A DNA stretch of 64,000 nt from JBPYFK01 sp051984675 (GCA_051984675.1 JBPYFK010000098.1:1-64000), one strand, 5' to 3'. Positions 15,849-24,822 are shown, counted from the stretch's first letter. The notes: generated by a model from the letters alone, not told the origin. Numbers and translations are program-made.

Positions 15849-17132
15849 TCAGAACAGGGTGACCGGGTTGACGATGTCCGCGACGAGTACCAGCAGCGAG
15901 TACGCGATGAACAGCAGGCTCGCCGCATAGGCCACGGGCATGAGCTTCGCCGTGTCGAACGGCCCCGGGTCGGGTCGCCGTACCAGGGACGCGAACTTCC
16001 GTCGGATCGACTCCCACACCGCGCCCGCGATGTGTCCCCCGTCCAGCGGCAAGATCGGCAGCATGTTCAGCACGAACAGTGACAGGTTCACCCCGGCGAG
16101 CAGTTGGATCATGATCGCCAGGCGAGCACCGACCGACGCGGAGTCATAGGAGAGCACCTCGCCGCCCAGCCGGCTGGCGCCGACGATGCCGATCGGCGTG
16201 TCCTGGGAGCGCTGCTGGCCACTGATGGCGTTGATCAGATCCGGCACGCGCTCCGGTAACTGGATGACCTTCTCCGCGGTCAGAGCGGTGATCCCGCCGA
16301 TCTGCCCCATCACGCCACCGATGCTCTCCGGCACCCGGACCTGGGTCGGCGTCAGACCGAGGAAGCCGACCGTCTCGTACTTCCCGGACCCGTTCAGTGC
16401 CGGCATCTGGTTCCGCATCAGGGTTGGCGTCAGCGTGACGTGCTGACCCTTGCGGTCGACCACCACCGACACGGGACCCGATGCGCGCCGGATCGCGAGC
16501 TGCAGCTGGTCCCACGACTGGTACGGCTTCCCATTGAACTCGACGATCTTGTCGCCGGGCTGGAACCCGGCCGCCGCCGCAGGTGACAGAGGCGCCCCCG
16601 CCGGGCAGCTCGAAGTGTCCTTCACCGTCGACGGGAGCACGCACTGGCTGACCGCGCCGACCGTCGTCGTGGTCTGGAGCACGCCGTAGCCCATGAGCAC
16701 GCCCGCGAACAGCATGAACGCGAGGATCAGGTTCATGAACGGGCCGGCGGCCATCACGATGATCCGCTTCCACGGCTTGCGCTGGTAGAACTGCCGGTGC
16801 GCGTCCTGCGGGCTGACCTCCTCGGCGACCGCTTCGCGTGCGTCCTCGATCATCCGCCGCCACGGCGCCGACGAGCCCGAACGGCCGAACTCCTCGTCCT
16901 TCTTCGGCGGGAACATCCCGATCATCCTGATGTAGCCGCCGAAGGGGATCGCCTTGATCCCGTACTCCGTGTCACCGTGCTTGCGTGACCACAGCGTCCT
17001 GCCGAAGCCGACCATGTACTGGGTCACCTTGACACCGAACAGCTTCGCGGTGGACAGATGGCCCAGCTCGTGCCAGGCGATGGAGAACAACAGCCCGAAG
17101 AAGAAGACCACAATCCCTATCAGGACCAACAT
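15849..17132 (-). CDS. rip1: Site-2 protease, RseP/Rip1 family
   Basis: Intramembrane zinc metalloprotease that cleaves membrane-bound anti-sigma factors and other regulators within the bilayer. 427 residues: the first membrane helix carries the active site HELGH (His21, Glu22, His25), the middle holds a periplasmic PDZ domain (about 180-260, GFQPGDKIVEFNGKPYQSW), and the C-terminal helix has LNMLPILPLDGGHI, which supplies the third zinc ligand. The ATG at 17132 is preceded by GGGAGAA and overlaps the dxr stop as TGATG, so the two are translationally coupled. A longer in-frame start inside dxr is unlikely. Confidence 0.95.
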   Translation of the reverse strand: MLVLIGIVVFFFGLLFSIAWHELGHLSTAKLFGVKVTQYMVGFGRTLWSRKHGDTEYGIKAIPFGGYIRMIGMFPPKKDEEFGRSGSSAPWRRMIEDAREAVAEEVSPQDAHRQFYQRKPWKRIIVMAAGPFMNLILAFMLFAGVLMGYGVLQTTTTVGAVSQCVLPSTVKDTSSCPAGAPLSPAAAAGFQPGDKIVEFNGKPYQSWDQLQLAIRRASGPVSVVVDRKGQHVTLTPTLMRNQMPALNGSGKYETVGFLGLTPTQVRVPESIGGVMGQIGGITALTAEKVIQLPERVPDLINAISGQQRSQDTPIGIVGASRLGGEVLSYDSASVGARLAIMIQLLAGVNLSLFVLNMLPILPLDGGHIAGAVWESIRRKFASLVRRPDPGPFDTAKLMPVAYAASLLFIAYSLLVLVADIVNPVTLF

Positions 17133-18487
17133 CAGTTCGTTCTCCCGGTCGCCGTCGGCCGATCCGCTGTGGCTGGGTTCGTTGTGGCTGGGTTCGTTGG
17201 CGTGACCGAACGCCCCGCGAGTTCGCGCGCTCTGGCTCGCGCCCACTCCTCGGCCGCGAACACCTCACGCACGTCCGCAGGCTCACCCTGCCACTGCTGT
17301 GCTTGCGAGAGCACCTGTTCCACAGTGTGCACGATCGAAGTGAAACTGGCCCGTCCCGAAAGGAACGCGGCGACCGCCTCCTCGTTGGCCGCGTTGTAGA
17401 CCGCCGGCAGGCAGCCGCCCACGCTGCCCGCGTGCCGGGCCAGCGCCACGGCCGGAAACGCCTCGTCATCCAGCGGTTCGAAGGTCCATGCGGTGGGCGT
17501 GGCGAAGGACACCGCCGGCGCGGCGCCGGCGACCCGATGCGGCCAGTCCAGCCCCAGCGCGATCGGCAGGCGCATGTCCGGCGGGCTGGCCTGCGCCAGC
17601 GTCGACCCGTCCACGAACGTCACCATGGAATGCACGATCGACTGCGGGTGCACGACGACGTCGATCCGGTCATACGGCACCCCGAACAGCAGGTGCGCCT
17701 CGATCAGCTCCAGGCCCTTGTTGACCAGCGTGGCGGAGTTGATCGTGACCACCGGTCCCATCGACCAGGTCGGGTGCGCGAGCGCCTGCTCCAGCGTCAC
17801 CCCTTCCAGCTGCTCGCGGGTGCGTCCCCGGAACGGCCCGCCGGAGGCGGTCAGCACCAGCCGGTCGACCTCGTCGGACCGGCCGGCGAGCAGACACTGG
17901 GCCAGCGCCGAGTGCTCCGAGTCGACGGGCACGATCTGTCCGGGTCGCGCCTGGCGCAGCACAAGTGGACCACCGGCGATCAGCGACTCCTTGTTCGCCA
18001 GCGCCAGCGTGGCGCCCTGCTCCAGCACCGCGAGGGTGAGCTGCAGCCCACGCGAACCGTCGACCCCGTTGAGGACGACGTCGGCGGGCAGAGAACGCAC
18101 CAGTTCAGCGGCGGCCTCAGCGCCGGCCAGGACCTGCGGCTTCCTGCCCTTCCCCCGCTGCTGCGCCAGGGCGTCGATGGCCGCGCGTACCTCGTCACCG
18201 GCGGACTCCCTCGCCACCGCCACTGCGTCGACGTCGAAGTCGACGGCCTGCTCGGCCAGCATGCCGGCGTCGCTACCGCCCGCGGCGAGGCCACGTACCC
18301 GGAACCGCTGCGGGTTGCGGCGGATCACGTCAAGCGCCTGGGTGCCGATCGAACCGGTCGAGCCCAGGATCACCACTTCTCGGGTGCCAGGGTCCGCGGG
18401 TTGTGCCCTGTCGACCAGTTGTGCGCTGTCGGCCAGTTGTGAGCTGTCAACCAGTTGTGCCCGGTCAGTGGGCTTGGCAGTGTCCAT
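17132..18487 (-). CDS. dxr: 1-deoxy-D-xylulose 5-phosphate reductoisomerase
   Basis: Second step of the MEP pathway: NADPH-dependent rearrangement and reduction of DXP to methylerythritol 4-phosphate. 451 residues, longer than usual because both ends carry repeats. Residues 8-32 are a polar repeat (…AQLVDS/SQLADS/AQLVDR), and the C-terminus ends in a TNPAT repeat. Between them lie the nucleotide motif GSTGSIGTQ (42-50), NGVDGSRG, the substrate/metal block VDSEHSALAQCL and ALANKESL. The conserved fold starts at REVVILG, so a start inside the repeat is possible. It overlaps rip1. Confidence 0.95.
   Translation of the reverse strand: MDTAKPTDRAQLVDSSQLADSAQLVDRAQPADPGTREVVILGSTGSIGTQALDVIRRNPQRFRVRGLAAGGSDAGMLAEQAVDFDVDAVAVARESAGDEVRAAIDALAQQRGKGRKPQVLAGAEAAAELVRSLPADVVLNGVDGSRGLQLTLAVLEQGATLALANKESLIAGGPLVLRQARPGQIVPVDSEHSALAQCLLAGRSDEVDRLVLTASGGPFRGRTREQLEGVTLEQALAHPTWSMGPVVTINSATLVNKGLELIEAHLLFGVPYDRIDVVVHPQSIVHSMVTFVDGSTLAQASPPDMRLPIALGLDWPHRVAGAAPAVSFATPTAWTFEPLDDEAFPAVALARHAGSVGGCLPAVYNAANEEAVAAFLSGRASFTSIVHTVEQVLSQAQQWQGEPADVREVFAAEEWARARARELAGRSVTPTNPATTNPATADRPTATGRTN
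17169..17198. repeat. 15-bp perfect tandem repeat in dxr 3' end
   Basis: GTGGCTGGGTTCGTT occurs twice in a row (17169-17183 and 17184-17198). On the coding strand it gives the duplicated TNPAT of the Dxr tail. Confidence 0.85.
18400..18468. repeat. 18-bp tandem repeat (3.8 copies) in dxr 5' end
   Basis: Units at 18400-18417, 18418-18435 and 18436-18453 share GTTGTGNNCTGTCNNCCA, followed by a partial unit to 18468. Each encodes a six-residue polar unit in frame. Confidence 0.85.
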
Positions 18488-18673
18488 CGGCGGTTATTGT
18501 CCCCGAAGTAGTACCGACGTCCCTGAAGCAGGTGACCCTGGTCGAACCCAGCCACACCGAAGTGTGGCCAGGAACATGTGCGAGGATGCATCGACCGAGC
18601 GGTTTGCCCGGCAATACTGGTAGCAGGTGCACCCGAGGTGTGGGTGCTCGTTGATTCTGGCGCAGGAGGGAAC

Positions 18674-18958
18674 GTGGCGACCACGGAGCTGGAGAAGAAG
18701 CCCAGCCAGGCCATCGACCCGGAGCAGGAACCGTCGGTCGAATGGGGTTGGCATGGCGGATTCCCCCGGGCCACGCAGGTCGCCGGCTGGTTCAGCGTGA
18801 TCGCGATGCTGTGCATGCTGATCGGCAACCAGCAGGGCATTCTCAGCGGCGGGCACGAGATCACCGAGTCGGACGCGTGGCTGATCGGTCTCGCCGTCTT
18901 CACCACCATCGGCCTGCTCTTCGACCTTCGGCGCAAGCGTCTCGCACGGCTGCGCTGA
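18674..18958 (+). CDS. DUF2631 membrane protein
   Basis: 94 residues. A charged N-terminus (VATTELEKKPSQ) leads to the DUF2631 signature SVEWGWHGGFPRATQ and two membrane helices (about 37-55 and 67-82), ending in a basic tail. GTG start with AGGAGGG 4 nt upstream. The family is found in mycobacteria and relatives near dxr; its function is unknown. It diverges from dxr, so 18488-18673 must hold two promoters. Confidence 0.85.
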   Translation: MATTELEKKPSQAIDPEQEPSVEWGWHGGFPRATQVAGWFSVIAMLCMLIGNQQGILSGGHEITESDAWLIGLAVFTTIGLLFDLRRKRLARLR

Positions 18959-18972
18959 TCACTGATCGCATC

Positions 18973-19004
18973 ACCGGGCGTCCGCCAGCTGGCGGACGCC
19001 CGGT
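18973..19004. terminator. Bidirectional terminator between DUF2631 and rlmN
   Basis: A perfect 32-bp palindrome (arms 18973-18988 and 18989-19004) lies 14 nt past the DUF2631 stop and just past the rlmN stop. It should fold as a very GC-rich hairpin and serve both convergent genes. Confidence 0.8.
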
Positions 19005-19005
19005 T

Positions 19006-20121
19006 TCAGTCGTCCTGGGCGGCGAGCTGGCCACAGGCAGCGGCGATCTCCTGCCCGCGCGTATCGCGCACGGTGCAGCTCACACCCGCCGCACGCACCC
19101 GCCGGACGAACTCGCGCTCGATGTGCTTCGGGCTGGCGTCCCACTCGCTTCCCGGCGTCGGGTTCAGCGGGATCAGGTTCACGTGCACGAGCTGCCCGAG
19201 ATGTTCGCGCAGGAGCTTGCCGAGCAGGTCGGCGCGCCAGGGATGGTCATTGACGTCCCGGATGAGCGCGTACTCGACGGAGACGCGCCGACCGGTGCGG
19301 TCGGCATAGCCTCGGGCCGCCTGGAGCACCTCCGCGACCTTCCACCGCGTGTTGACCGGGACCAGCGTGTCGCGCAGCTCGTCATCCGGGGTGTGCAGTG
19401 AGATCGCGAGGGTGACCTGAAGCCCCTCCTCGGTCAGCCGGTTGATCGCGGGCACCAGGCCCACCGTGGACACGGTGACCGACCGCTGCGACAGCCCCAG
19501 CCCCTCGGGGGCGGGGTCGCAGATCCGATGAACGGCGTTGATCACACGCCGGTAGTTCGCCAGCGGTTCGCCCATCCCCATGAACACCACGTTGGACAGG
19601 CGACCGCCGCCACCCGGAATCGCGCCGTCGCGCATCGTCGCGGCGGCGGCCCGGACCTGGTCGACGATCTCCGCGGTGGACAGGTTGCGTTGCAGCCCGC
19701 CCTGACCGGTGGCGCAGAACGGGCACGCCATCCCGCAGCCGGCCTGGCTGGACACGCACACGGTGGCGCGGTCCGGGTACCGCATGAGCACGCTTTCCAG
19801 CAGCGTTCCGTCATGCGCCCGCCACAGCGTCTTCCGCGTGGTCCCACCGTCGGTGTCGAGCTCGCGTACGGGGCTCAGCAGCATCGGCAGCAGGCTCTCG
19901 GCGAGCCGGTCCCGGCTCGCCGCCGGCAGGTCGGTCATGGCCTGCACGTCGGCCGTCAACCGGCCGAAGTAGTGCCGCGCGAGCTGCTTGGCGCGGAATG
20001 GCTGCTCGCCGAGCTCGACCACGGCTGCGCGGCGCTCCTCGGCCGAGAGGTCAGCGAGGTGGCGCGGCGGCATGCCGCGGCGCGGCGCATCGAAGACGAG
20101 CGGGAGCGAGGTCGCAGACAT
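19006..20121 (-). CDS. rlmN: Dual-specificity 23S rRNA (A2503)/tRNA (A37) C2-methyltransferase RlmN
   Basis: Radical-SAM enzyme that methylates C2 of A2503 in 23S rRNA and A37 in some tRNAs. 371 residues: an N-terminal RNA-binding region, then the cluster motif CxxxCxxC (Cys129, Cys133, Cys136) in a radical-SAM barrel, GGRLSNVVFMGMGEPLANY, and a C-terminal cysteine (SCTVRDTRG) matching the methyl-carrying position. I chose ATG 20121, which has GGGAGAA upstream; the frame runs further but into the regulator's upstream region. RlmN rather than Cfr, based on length and chromosomal context. Confidence 0.95.
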   Translation of the reverse strand: MSATSLPLVFDAPRRGMPPRHLADLSAEERRAAVVELGEQPFRAKQLARHYFGRLTADVQAMTDLPAASRDRLAESLLPMLLSPVRELDTDGGTTRKTLWRAHDGTLLESVLMRYPDRATVCVSSQAGCGMACPFCATGQGGLQRNLSTAEIVDQVRAAAATMRDGAIPGGGGRLSNVVFMGMGEPLANYRRVINAVHRICDPAPEGLGLSQRSVTVSTVGLVPAINRLTEEGLQVTLAISLHTPDDELRDTLVPVNTRWKVAEVLQAARGYADRTGRRVSVEYALIRDVNDHPWRADLLGKLLREHLGQLVHVNLIPLNPTPGSEWDASPKHIEREFVRRVRAAGVSCTVRDTRGQEIAAACGQLAAQDD

Positions 20122-20207
20122 AGCGCCGCCGATTCTCCCACGTCCCCGGGGATGTCCGGCCGGCGAGGTCGACACCCATCCGGGCCGGCCCATCCGTGGG
20201 CGGGCTT

Positions 20208-20906
20208 ATGGTTGACGCTATGCCGAGCATGACCGAGCGTCCTTCCGCGTCCGTGGAGGACTACCTGCGGGCTATCTACGGGCTCGCCGAGCGCGGCTCC
20301 GCCGTCACCAACGCGACCCTGGCGAACCGGCTGGGACTGAGCCCCTCGTCGGTCTCCGGGATGATCAACAAGCTCGCCCAGCTCGGTCTGGTCACCCACG
20401 TCCGCTACCGCAGCGTCGAGCTGACGCCGGAGGGGCGCCAGCTGGCCTATGACGTGCTGCGCCGGCACCGCCTCATCGAGCTGTTCCTCGTTGAGGTCCT
20501 GGACTACACGTGGGATGAGGTGCACCGGGAAGCCGACGTGCTCGAACACGCGGTGTCCGACGAGCTCGTCGAGCACATCGCGGCCAAGCTCGGCCACCCC
20601 ACGCACGACCCGCACGGCGATCCGATCCCGACACGGGACGGCACGGTCGAGAAGCCGCGGGCCGAGCTCCTGGACGGGCTCGCCCCCGGCACGGTGGGCA
20701 CGATCGCCAGGGTGTGGGACACCGACTCGGACCTGCTGCGTTACCTCACCGACCACGGGCTCACCCTGGGCACCCGGATCGAGATCGTCGAACGCAAGCC
20801 GTTCGGTGGCCCGCTGGTGGTTTCGGTGGGTGAGCCGGGCAATGCGGAGACGCATTTTCTGGGTAGCGAGATCACGGAAGCGTTGTCGGTCGACGTGCAG
20901 CGGTGA
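20208..20906 (+). CDS. DtxR/MntR-family metal-dependent regulator
   Basis: 232 residues. The winged helix-turn-helix is at about 18-75 (SVEDYLRAIYGLAERGSAVTNATLANRLGLSPSSVSGMINKL). A dimerisation and metal-binding domain contains DVLEHAVSDELVEHI, where DtxR/MntR proteins place Glu, His and Cys/Met ligands. The C-terminal SH3-like FeoA domain (about 155-230) is present. These proteins repress metal uptake or activate storage when Fe2+ or Mn2+ is plentiful; which metal cannot be decided here. The start is uncertain between 20208 and 20220, with no strong ribosome-binding site. It is convergent with the next gene, 4 bp apart. Confidence 0.9.
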   Translation: MVDAMPSMTERPSASVEDYLRAIYGLAERGSAVTNATLANRLGLSPSSVSGMINKLAQLGLVTHVRYRSVELTPEGRQLAYDVLRRHRLIELFLVEVLDYTWDEVHREADVLEHAVSDELVEHIAAKLGHPTHDPHGDPIPTRDGTVEKPRAELLDGLAPGTVGTIARVWDTDSDLLRYLTDHGLTLGTRIEIVERKPFGGPLVVSVGEPGNAETHFLGSEITEALSVDVQR

Positions 20907-20910
20907 GTGG

Positions 20911-21390
20911 CTACAGGGCCGGACGCGGGGTGTGTCTGGTGTGCTCCTGCTTTACCTCAGACGCTGCCGGCTCGGTGCTGCTGGTGGCGGGCTGGTCAGG
21001 TTCGGCGCCGCCCTCGTCCCCGTAGATCTGCTCGGTGACCAGGCGCTCGTGTAGCTCGTCCGTGCGGTGCGCGCCGAGGACCGCCAGCAGGAGGTCGAAC
21101 CGGCTGTCGGACAGCGCCACGGACACGTAGCAGAAGCCGACGAGCCCGAGGAACACCAACGCCGAGACCCATTCCACCGAGACCTGCTGCACCAGTAACA
21201 TCACCGCCACTGCCAGCGCCAGACCGGAGGCGAACGCGATGCCCCGGGCGATCGTGACCCGAGTGAGCATGGACCGGAAAGCCCTGTCCTGCTTGCAGAG
21301 CTGGCGCACGATGCGGGCGCGCTCCCGGCGATCCATCAGCGCGAGCCGGCTCAGGCCGGCGGCGACCGGTGTGCCCGCGCGGAAGGCCAT
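20911..21390 (-). CDS. Hypothetical two-helix membrane protein
   Basis: 159 residues, not recognised. The N-terminus is basic (RRERARIVRQLCKQDRAFRSML). Two hydrophobic segments follow (about 50-66 and 73-91), then a soluble part with LLLAVLGAHRTDELHERL and an acidic, Ser/Thr-rich tail. I chose the ATG at 21390, which has GGGAGGGG 5 nt upstream. An in-frame start at 21507 would add 39 residues with two cysteines and is possible. No partner is evident from the neighbours. Confidence 0.6.
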   Translation of the reverse strand: MAFRAGTPVAAGLSRLALMDRRERARIVRQLCKQDRAFRSMLTRVTIARGIAFASGLALAVAVMLLVQQVSVEWVSALVFLGLVGFCYVSVALSDSRFDLLLAVLGAHRTDELHERLVTEQIYGDEGGAEPDQPATSSTEPAASEVKQEHTRHTPRPAL

Positions 21391-21512
21391 ACACCCCTCC
21401 CGTGCCCATCTGAGTGCCCGTCGATCGGGGTCATCCCAGGATGCACTGGCACTCTGGGTGACCGCATACCAGTCGATCACGCGAATCAGACAGGAGCAAG
21501 GCGTCATTCGGG

Positions 21513-21524
21513 GGCGTTAACGCC
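21513..21524. promoter_or_regulatory. 12-bp palindrome upstream of the membrane protein
   Basis: GGCGTTAACGCC is a perfect palindrome in the promoter region of the minus-strand membrane protein gene, just downstream of a TACATT hexamer that could be its -10 box. It may be an operator. Nothing else was seen in 21508-21656. Confidence 0.3.
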
Positions 21525-21656
21525 ACCGCTGAATGTAGTGATGCGTCCCTCTGGATGGCACTGCGACCCGACCTGATGCCCCAACCGGATAACGACCAGG
21601 TCGCGCTCCGTTACGGAATGCAGCGACGCCGGATTCATCCGCCTTACCCCGACGAC

Positions 21657-22442
21657 TCACCCAAGCAGCAGCCCTTCCGGCTTGGTACGTGTCCGCAACC
21701 GGTATCGGACCGGGATCGTGCGCCCCGGGGTCTCCCGGACCGCCCGATCGGCCACCCGCGCCGAGAACTCGATCCCGAGCACGGCCGCCAGGCTCCCCCG
21801 GTCTTCGAATCGCCAGAGCGTGTCGACGCGGGTGCTGCTCAAGCCGTGCCGCTCGAAGAACTCCTCGACCGCGCCGGGGTCGTAGTGCGGCATGTCCGCG
21901 CGCATCCAGTCGCCGTACGGCGAGCAGGAGGCGTCGAGATCGACGATCGCGAGCGTGCCACCCGGGCGCAACACCCGATCGGCCTCCAGCAACCCCGGCT
22001 CGCAGCCGGGACCGAAGAAGTACGCGGTCCGCGCGTGCACCAGGTCCACGCTGGCGTCCGGCAGCGGAAGGCGCTGCGCGGGAGCCACCCGCACGTCCAC
22101 ACCGCGTTGGAACTCGGCGGACTGCCTGGCCATCCGCTCCCGGGCGCGGCGCGCCAGCGGGGGATGCGGCTCGACACCGATCACCGTGCGCGCCGTCGCG
22201 GCGAACAGCGGCAGGTGGAAGCCGTCACCGCAGCCGACGTCCACGACATCGCGGCCCGCCCAGTCGCACCGGGCACGCAGCGCCGACCACACCATGCCGG
22301 TCACGTCCTGCGCGCGGTTCTCGGCTTCGTAGACCTCAGGCCAACGCCAGATGTTCGGGCTCGGGGTGACGGTGACGGTGACGGTGTCCGCGCCCGTGTC
22401 CCGTGCACCGCGCGTCACTTCAGGAATCCATGCAAAGCGCAT
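21657..22442 (-). CDS. Class I SAM-dependent methyltransferase
   Basis: 261 residues with a Rossmann methyltransferase core: motif I VVDVGCGDGFHL (about 66-77), the acidic strand VIGVEPHP, motif post-II LPLPDASVDLVHARTAYFFGPG, and motif IV LRPGGTLAIVDLDAS. The N-terminus has a VTVTVT stretch encoded by a hexanucleotide repeat. The substrate is unknown; the closest general type is the UbiE/MenG-like Methyltransf_11 group. It lies 33 bp behind cdsA on the same strand and is probably part of the pyrH-frr-cdsA transcription direction. Confidence 0.85.
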   Translation of the reverse strand: MRFAWIPEVTRGARDTGADTVTVTVTPSPNIWRWPEVYEAENRAQDVTGMVWSALRARCDWAGRDVVDVGCGDGFHLPLFAATARTVIGVEPHPPLARRARERMARQSAEFQRGVDVRVAPAQRLPLPDASVDLVHARTAYFFGPGCEPGLLEADRVLRPGGTLAIVDLDASCSPYGDWMRADMPHYDPGAVEEFFERHGLSSTRVDTLWRFEDRGSLAAVLGIEFSARVADRAVRETPGRTIPVRYRLRTRTKPEGLLLG

Positions 22443-22475
22443 TGATCATCGACTTCAGCTCTCACCGGGTGGCTG

Positions 22476-23321
22476 TCACGGGGTCGGCAGCAGCACCGAG
22501 AGCATCATCCATGCCACCACCGCGGACGGCAGCAGCGAGTCCATCCGGTCCATGATGCCCCCGTGGCCAGGCAACAGGTTGCCCATGTCCTTGATCCCCA
22601 GATCCCGCTTGATCAGCGATTCGAGCAGGTCGCCCGCGGTCGAACTCCCGACCACGGCCGCCCCGACCAGCACGCCCTGCCACCAGTGGCCCGCCAGCAG
22701 GAACACGACTGCCAGCGCTCCCGCGACCGTGCCCGCCAGCATCGACCCGGCGAAGCCCTCCCACGACTTCTTCGGGCTGATCGACGGGGCCATCGGATGC
22801 TTGCCGAGGAACACTCCTGACGCGTACCCGGCGGTGTCGGAGGCCACCACGCAGATCATGAAGGACAGCACCCGGAAAGCGCCGTCCGGCGGGACCACCA
22901 GCATCGCCGCGAACGTGGCGAACATCGGAACGTAGGCGGCGGTGAACACCGACGCGGTCACATCGCGCACGTAACCGTCGACGCCGCCGCTGAACCGGCA
23001 CACCAGGCAGGCCAGCACGGTGATCGTGAACGACACCACCAGCCCGCGCAGCCCGAACGGCCAGGACAACCACACCATCGCCTGGCCCCCGACCAGCACC
23101 GGTAACCGGGCGACCCGGACCCCGGCACCGCGCCGGAGCGCGCCAGCCAACTCGACGGTGGAGATCGCGACCGCGATCGCGACGATCGGAATGAAAAACT
23201 GCCGCACCGTCAGCAGGGACGCGAGGATGGCGCCGCCGAGCACCACCCCGACCGCGATGGCCGCCCGGAGATCGCGCCCCGCCCGGGACGGGTGCGAAGG
23301 TGGGGGAGCATCGGCTTTCAT
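22476..23321 (-). CDS. cdsA: Phosphatidate cytidylyltransferase
   Basis: Makes CDP-diacylglycerol from phosphatidate and CTP, feeding phosphatidylinositol, phosphatidylethanolamine and cardiolipin synthesis, in the membrane. 281 residues with several membrane helices and the complete C-terminal signature, from SLIKRDLGIKDMGN to LPGHGGIMDRMD, with its metal-binding acids. I chose ATG 23321, preceded by GGTGAGG. The pyrH-frr-cdsA order is conserved in most bacteria. Confidence 0.96.
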   Translation of the reverse strand: MKADAPPPSHPSRAGRDLRAAIAVGVVLGGAILASLLTVRQFFIPIVAIAVAISTVELAGALRRGAGVRVARLPVLVGGQAMVWLSWPFGLRGLVVSFTITVLACLVCRFSGGVDGYVRDVTASVFTAAYVPMFATFAAMLVVPPDGAFRVLSFMICVVASDTAGYASGVFLGKHPMAPSISPKKSWEGFAGSMLAGTVAGALAVVFLLAGHWWQGVLVGAAVVGSSTAGDLLESLIKRDLGIKDMGNLLPGHGGIMDRMDSLLPSAVVAWMMLSVLLPTP

Positions 23322-23356
23322 CCCGGCCTCACCTTCGCACTGACCAGCCGTCACCA

Positions 23357-23392
23357 CTCAGACCTCAAGCCGCCCTCAGACCTCAAGCAGCT
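23357..23392. repeat. 18-bp tandem repeat across the frr stop codon
   Basis: CTCAGACCTCAAGC starts at 23357 and again at 23375, an exact 18-bp period. The frr stop (23378-23376) lies in the inner copy, and the outer copy repeats the last codons and the stop. Confidence 0.85.
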
Positions 23393-23933
23393 CAGCTTCC
23401 TTGTGCTTGACCAGCTCATCCACCTGCGCCACGAAGCGGTGGGTGATGTTCTCCAGCTCCTTCTCGCCCCGGACCCCCTCGTCCTCGCCGACCTCGCCCT
23501 CCTTGACGTGGCGGTCGATCTCCTCTTTGACCTTGCGGCGGATGCCCCGCACGGAGATCTTGGCCTCCTCGCCCTTGTGCTTGGCGAGTTTGACCATCTC
23601 CTTGCGCCGCTCCTCGGTCATCTGCGGGATCGACACCCGGATGAGGTTGCCGTCGTCGGTGGGGTTGACGCCCAGGTCCGAGTCCCGGATCGCTTTCTCC
23701 ATCGCGCCCAACTGGCTGGCGTCGTACGGCTTGATCACCACCAGCCGGGCCTCGGGCACGTTGATGCTCGCGAGCTGGTTCAACGGGGTCGGCGAACCGT
23801 AGTAGTCGACGACGATGCCGTTGAACATCGCGGGGTTCGCGCGGCCGGTACGTACCGTGGCCAGATCGTCCTTGGCCACCTCCACCGCCTTGCGCATCTT
23901 CTCCTCGCCTTCGAGAAGAGCTTCGTCGATCAC
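23376..23933 (-). CDS. frr: Ribosome recycling factor
   Basis: With EF-G, splits the post-termination ribosome. 185 residues, the full family length, starting MIDEALLEGEEKMRKAVEVAKDDLATVRTGRA and containing YGSPTPLNQLAS and the long C-terminal helical bundle. The gene lies between pyrH and cdsA, as usual. The 145-bp pyrH-frr gap shows no clear hairpin. Confidence 0.97.
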   Translation of the reverse strand: MIDEALLEGEEKMRKAVEVAKDDLATVRTGRANPAMFNGIVVDYYGSPTPLNQLASINVPEARLVVIKPYDASQLGAMEKAIRDSDLGVNPTDDGNLIRVSIPQMTEERRKEMVKLAKHKGEEAKISVRGIRRKVKEEIDRHVKEGEVGEDEGVRGEKELENITHRFVAQVDELVKHKEAELLEV

Positions 23934-24078
23934 GGCTGCTCCTTCGTGTGCTGACCGGTGGGAATGGGCTTTGTTGCGTGTTGCGGACCGTTCACGGGTC
24001 GCGTCACCGGAGTGGTTCTCCGCTGGTCAGCGTGATGAGAACCGCGGTGGCGACCAGCATCCAGTATGCTCACGCCGC

Positions 24079-24822
24079 TCACGCGGCTGGGGTCCGCACC
24101 AGCGTGCCGATCTTCTCACCGTTGACGGCACGCGCGATGTTGCCTTCATGCAGCAGGTTGAACACCAGGATGGGCATGTTGTTGTCCATGCACAGGCTGA
24201 ACGCGGTCGTGTCGGCCACCTTCAACCCCTGTTCCAGCACCTCGCGGTGCGTGATGGTCTCGAACAGCTGTGCCTCGGGCGTGGTCCTGGGATCAGCGCT
24301 GTACACGCCGTCCACCCCCTTGGCCATCAGGACGACCTCCGCACCGATCTCCAGGGCGCGCTGGGCAGCGGTGGTGTCAGTGGAGAAGTACGGCATGCCG
24401 ACCCCGGCCCCGAAGATCACTACCCGGCCCTTCTCCAGGTGCCGGATCGCCCGGCGCGGGATGTAGGGCTCGGCGACCTGGCCCATCGTGATCGCCGTCT
24501 GCACGCGGGTCTCGATGTCGTGCTCGCGCTCCAGGAAATCTTGCAGCGCCAGGCAGTTCATCACGGTCCCGAGCATGCCCATGTAGTCGCCACGGGAGCG
24601 CTCCAAGCCGCGTTGCTGGAGTTCGGCGCCACGGAAGAAGTTGCCGCCTCCGATGACGACCGCCACCTCAACACCGTCCTCGACGACCTCGGCGATCTGC
24701 CGGGCCACGGTCCCGACCACGTCGGGGTCGACACCGACGGAACCGCCGCCGAACATCTCGCCGCCCAGTTTCAGCAGCACACGCCGGTACGCGCGGGGTG
24801 CGGGCTCGTGGTCGGTCGTCAC
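24079..24822 (-). CDS. pyrH: UMP kinase
   Basis: Phosphorylates UMP to UDP; amino-acid-kinase fold, hexameric, normally activated by GTP and inhibited by UTP. 247 residues: LLKLGGEMFGGG (nucleotide loop), VVIGGGNFFRG, a DYMGMLGTVMNCLAL helix, FGAGVGMPYFSTDT and KGVDGVYSADPR. I chose the GTG at 24822 because AGGAGGA lies 6 nt upstream; the longer frame crosses a terminator. That terminator directly precedes the ribosome-binding site and may attenuate the gene. Confidence 0.96.
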   Translation of the reverse strand: MTTDHEPAPRAYRRVLLKLGGEMFGGGSVGVDPDVVGTVARQIAEVVEDGVEVAVVIGGGNFFRGAELQQRGLERSRGDYMGMLGTVMNCLALQDFLEREHDIETRVQTAITMGQVAEPYIPRRAIRHLEKGRVVIFGAGVGMPYFSTDTTAAQRALEIGAEVVLMAKGVDGVYSADPRTTPEAQLFETITHREVLEQGLKVADTTAFSLCMDNNMPILVFNLLHEGNIARAVNGEKIGTLVRTPAA

